Below, piece after piece: positions 4,729 to 6,693 of a stretch of 6,693 nucleotides of DNA. Each line of letters opens with the position of its first letter. Within the stretch, counting starts at the first letter, position 1. The stretch spans positions 1-6,693 of the forward strand of contig DFBM01000048.1 in NCBI GenBank assembly GCA_002366645.1. The letters run 5' to 3'. The notes under the pieces were generated by a model, which did no database searches, was not told where the DNA came from, and saw only the letters and a program-made list of their open reading frames with translations. The position numbers and the translations under genes are program-made. This stretch comes from Rhodobacterales bacterium UBA3080 (GTDB lineage Bacteria; Pseudomonadota; Alphaproteobacteria; Rhodobacterales; Rhodobacteraceae).

Positions 4729-5343
4729 ATGGAAAGTACTATTGTCTTTGATTGCGAGTTTCTCGTGACCGAAAATGCCCAAAGGCGTTTTTGGTGCGGT
4801 CCGTACGATCCAGATCCGGTAATTGCGCAAATAGGTGCCGTTAAACTTGGATTGGAGCAAGATTTTCCGGTTTTGGGAAAAATGAAAACGCATGTGATAC
4901 CGATGGACCGGCATGGAAATGTCTACGAACTAGATCCTTTTTTTACGGAACTTACGGGCATCACCGAAGAAGTGATTTCGATGGAAGGTGTTACTTTAGA
5001 AAATGCACTTGGCGAATTGGACAAGTTTTCAGGATCATCAAAGTTGTGGTCTTGGGGCAAGGACGAGCTAAATATGATCGCTATAAGCTGTTATGTTTCA
5101 AACATTAAGCCTGTCATCCCAGCGACTCGCTTCGGCAATGCCTGCAATGTTTTATTGCAGGTTGGCATGCCATACGAAGATATTAAAAAGACCCGTAGTA
5201 ACCATCTGGCTGGGTACTACGGGCTAAAGCAGGAAACTTTGAGAGCACATGACGCCCTAGATGATGCTTTGTCCGTTTCGATCGTGTTGCAACATTTGTT
5301 GAAGAACGGCTCGCTCGATCCAAAGCATCTCATGGCGCATTGA
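4729..5343 (+). CDS. DEDDh-type 3'-5' exonuclease (RNase T / DnaQ superfamily)
   Basis: A 204-residue single-domain protein. Exo I is IVFDCEF with D8 and E10. Exo II is in WSWGKDELN with D112. Exo III is HDALDDA at 174-180 with H174 and D179 in the HxxxxD spacing of the DEDDh class. TELTGITEEVI (73-83) matches the family's conserved ITxxxI segment. All four metal-binding acids and the general base are present, so activity is expected: two-metal hydrolysis of DNA or RNA from the 3' end. With no polymerase domain it is a free-standing nuclease, closer in layout to ERI-1/RNase T-like enzymes than to DnaQ epsilon; the substrate is unknown. The gene is AT-richer than its neighbours: bases 4981-5040 are 23/60 G+C by hand count against 38/60 for 5581-5640 in ettA. 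That suggests acquisition. The only ribosome site at the start is GGGG (4717-4720). Confidence 0.85.
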   Translation: MESTIVFDCEFLVTENAQRRFWCGPYDPDPVIAQIGAVKLGLEQDFPVLGKMKTHVIPMDRHGNVYELDPFFTELTGITEEVISMEGVTLENALGELDKFSGSSKLWSWGKDELNMIAISCYVSNIKPVIPATRFGNACNVLLQVGMPYEDIKKTRSNHLAGYYGLKQETLRAHDALDDALSVSIVLQHLLKNGSLDPKHLMAH

Positions 5344-5345
5344 TG

Positions 5346-5371
5346 TTTGCGAGGAACGCTTACCTCGTAAA
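5346..5371. other. Hairpin between convergent exonuclease and ettA genes
   Basis: TTTGCGAGG (5346-5354) and CCTCGTAAA (5363-5371) form a 9-bp stem with one G-T mismatch that pairs as G-U in RNA, and an 8-nt loop. It begins 2 nt after the exonuclease stop and contains the last codons and stop of ettA. Neither strand has a proper T-tract next to it, so it may only be a weak bidirectional terminator or a 3'-end stabiliser. Confidence 0.4.
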
Positions 5372-6693
5372 CTTCTTATACTTCATCCGTGTTGGATTAA
5401 CCGACTCTGGTCCTAGGCGGCGGATTTTGTCCGCTTCGTAGTCTTCGAAGTTGCCCTCGAACCACTCGACGTGGCTGTCGCCTTCAAACGCCAGCATGTG
5501 GGTACATAGGCGGTCGAGGAAGAAACGGTCGTGCGAGATGATGACGGCGCAACCGGCGAAATCGGTCAGGGCGTCCTCTAGTGCGCGGAGGGTTTCGACG
5601 TCGAGGTCGTTGGTTGGCTCGTCGAGGAGCAGGACATTGCCGCCGGAGCGGAGCAGTTTGGCCATGTGGACGCGGTTGCGTTCGCCGCCCGATAGCTGGC
5701 CGATTTTTTTCTGCTGGTCGCCGCCTTTGAAGTTGAAGGCGCTGACGTAGGCGCGGGAGTTCACTTCGGCGTCACCCAGTTTGATAATGTCGAGACCGTC
5801 GGATATCTCGTCCCAGACGTTTTTGCTACCGTCGAGCGCGTCGCGCGACTGGTCGACGTAGGATAGTTGCACGGTGTCACCAAAGGTGACTTCGCCGGCG
5901 TCGGGTTTTTCCTGACCGGTCAGCATTTTGAACAGGGTCGATTTACCGGCGCCGTTAGGGCCGATGACGCCGACGATGCCGCCGGGTGGCAGGCTGAACG
6001 AAAGGTTGTCGATCAACAGGTTGTCGCCGAAACCTTTGGAGATATTCTCGACCTCGATCACCTTGGAGCCGAGACGGGGGCCGTTCGGGATGATGATCTG
6101 GGCGCGGCCGACTTTTTCACGCTCCGACTGGTTGGCTTTTTCGTTATAGGAATTGATACGGGCCTTGGATTTCGCTTGGCGGGCCTTGGGGGATTGGCGC
6201 ATCCATTCGAGCTCGCGTTCCAGCGTTTTCTGCTTGGATTTGTCCTCGCGGGCTTCCTGCTCCATACGTTTGGCTTTTTGTTCGAGCCATGCGGAGTAGT
6301 TGCCCTCGTAAGGGATACCACGGCCACGGTCGAGTTCCAGAATCCAGCTTGTGATGTCATCAAGGAAATACCGGTCGTGGGTGACACAGAGGATTGTGCC
6401 TTTGTATTCAATAAGATGCTGCTGTAGCCAAGCGATGGTCTCGGCGTCAAGGTGGTTGGTCGGCTCGTCGAGAAGCAACATGTCAGGTGCTTCGAGCAGC
6501 AGTTTGCACAACGCAACGCGGCGGAGTTCACCACCGGACAGGGTGCTGATATCGGCGTCGTCTGGTGGGCAGCGCAGCGCTTCCATCGACACATCGATCT
6601 GGCTGTCGAGATCCCACAAGTCCTGCGCGTCGATCACGTCCTGCAGCTCGGCCATCTCGGCGGCGGTCTCATCCGAGTAGTTCATCGCCAGCT
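5360..6693 (-). CDS. ettA: Energy-dependent translational throttle protein EttA, N-terminus cut by window edge
   Basis: The minus-strand frame runs open to the right edge. About 443 residues are visible, against roughly 550 in full EttA, so the first ABC Walker A and Q-loop are missing. Numbering from the first visible Met (6685-6683): ABC1 signature LSGGELRRVALCKLLLEAP at 49-67, Walker B LLLDEPTNHLD at 70-80 and H-loop THDRYFLD at 102-109. A basic coiled-coil inter-domain linker spans about 130-195. ABC2 Walker A is GPNGAGKST at 242-250. The EttA-typical block NSRAYVSAFNFKGGDQQKK is at 309-327, LSGGERNRVHMAKLL at 331-345, LLLDEPTNDLD at 352-362 and SHDRFFLD at 384-391. EttA binds the ribosomal E site and gates the first elongation step according to ATP/ADP level. 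The Met at 6685 is internal: the frame continues upstream through GCG and CTG codons. Confidence 0.93.
   Translation of the reverse strand, partial: LAMNYSDETAAEMAELQDVIDAQDLWDLDSQIDVSMEALRCPPDDADISTLSGGELRRVALCKLLLEAPDMLLLDEPTNHLDAETIAWLQQHLIEYKGTILCVTHDRYFLDDITSWILELDRGRGIPYEGNYSAWLEQKAKRMEQEAREDKSKQKTLERELEWMRQSPKARQAKSKARINSYNEKANQSEREKVGRAQIIIPNGPRLGSKVIEVENISKGFGDNLLIDNLSFSLPPGGIVGVIGPNGAGKSTLFKMLTGQEKPDAGEVTFGDTVQLSYVDQSRDALDGSKNVWDEISDGLDIIKLGDAEVNSRAYVSAFNFKGGDQQKKIGQLSGGERNRVHMAKLLRSGGNVLLLDEPTNDLDVETLRALEDALTDFAGCAVIISHDRFFLDRLCTHMLAFEGDSHVEWFEGNFEDYEADKIRRLGPESVNPTRMKYKKFTR

Noticed and set aside
5867..6427. 186-codon open frame on the plus strand, hydrophobic in places
   Set aside because: It lies entirely antisense to the well-conserved ABC-F gene, with composition expected from reverse reading of GC-rich codons and no start signal.

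Overview
The window looks like chromosomal DNA of an alphaproteobacterium, most likely a Rhodobacterales (Roseobacter-type) species. The pointers are a DUF6476-type membrane protein overlapping the start of dnaG, an alphaproteobacterial RpoH with an intact RpoH box, an RluA-type pseudouridine synthase close to rpoH, and an EttA-type ABC-F ATPase. Most genes are moderately GC-rich. The exonuclease gene at 4729-5343 is visibly AT-richer. Both ends are cut inside genes: the first 35 codons of dnaG lie on the minus strand at the left edge, and ettA lacks its N-terminus at the right edge.

Layout. 1-433 (minus): a single-pass membrane protein overlapping dnaG by ATGA. 432-1478 (plus): RluA-family pseudouridine synthase. 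Its start codon shares bases with the divergent membrane-protein start in a single CATG. 1479-2175 (minus): a two-gene overlapping unit of a four-helix membrane protein followed by a small XRE-type repressor. 2176-2407: a divergent control region with a 54-bp nested dyad over the likely promoter of the XRE unit, then a candidate promoter and a strong ribosome binding site for rpoH. 2408-3307 (plus): rpoH, closed by a textbook UUCG-loop terminator. 3354-4139 (minus): a TSUP (TauE/SafE/YfcA-like) permease. 4140-4335: an intergenic region with three 11-bp tandem repeats inside a larger inverted repeat. 4336-4680 (plus): a BrnA-like ribbon-helix-helix protein without a visible BrnT partner. 4729-5343 (plus): a DEDDh 3'-5' exonuclease. 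5360-6693 (minus): ettA.

How it fits together. The backbone is information-processing and stress genes: primase, rRNA modification, heat-shock sigma factor and a ribosome-associated ATPase. Between them sit two accessory-looking modules, each with a small DNA-binding protein next to a striking symmetric or repeated DNA element: the XRE/membrane pair with the 2207-2260 dyad, and the BrnA-like/exonuclease pair with the 4205-4308 repeats. The simplest reading is that each element is the operator of its neighbouring regulator, but no binding is shown by sequence alone. I see no complete novel system beyond these two modules.
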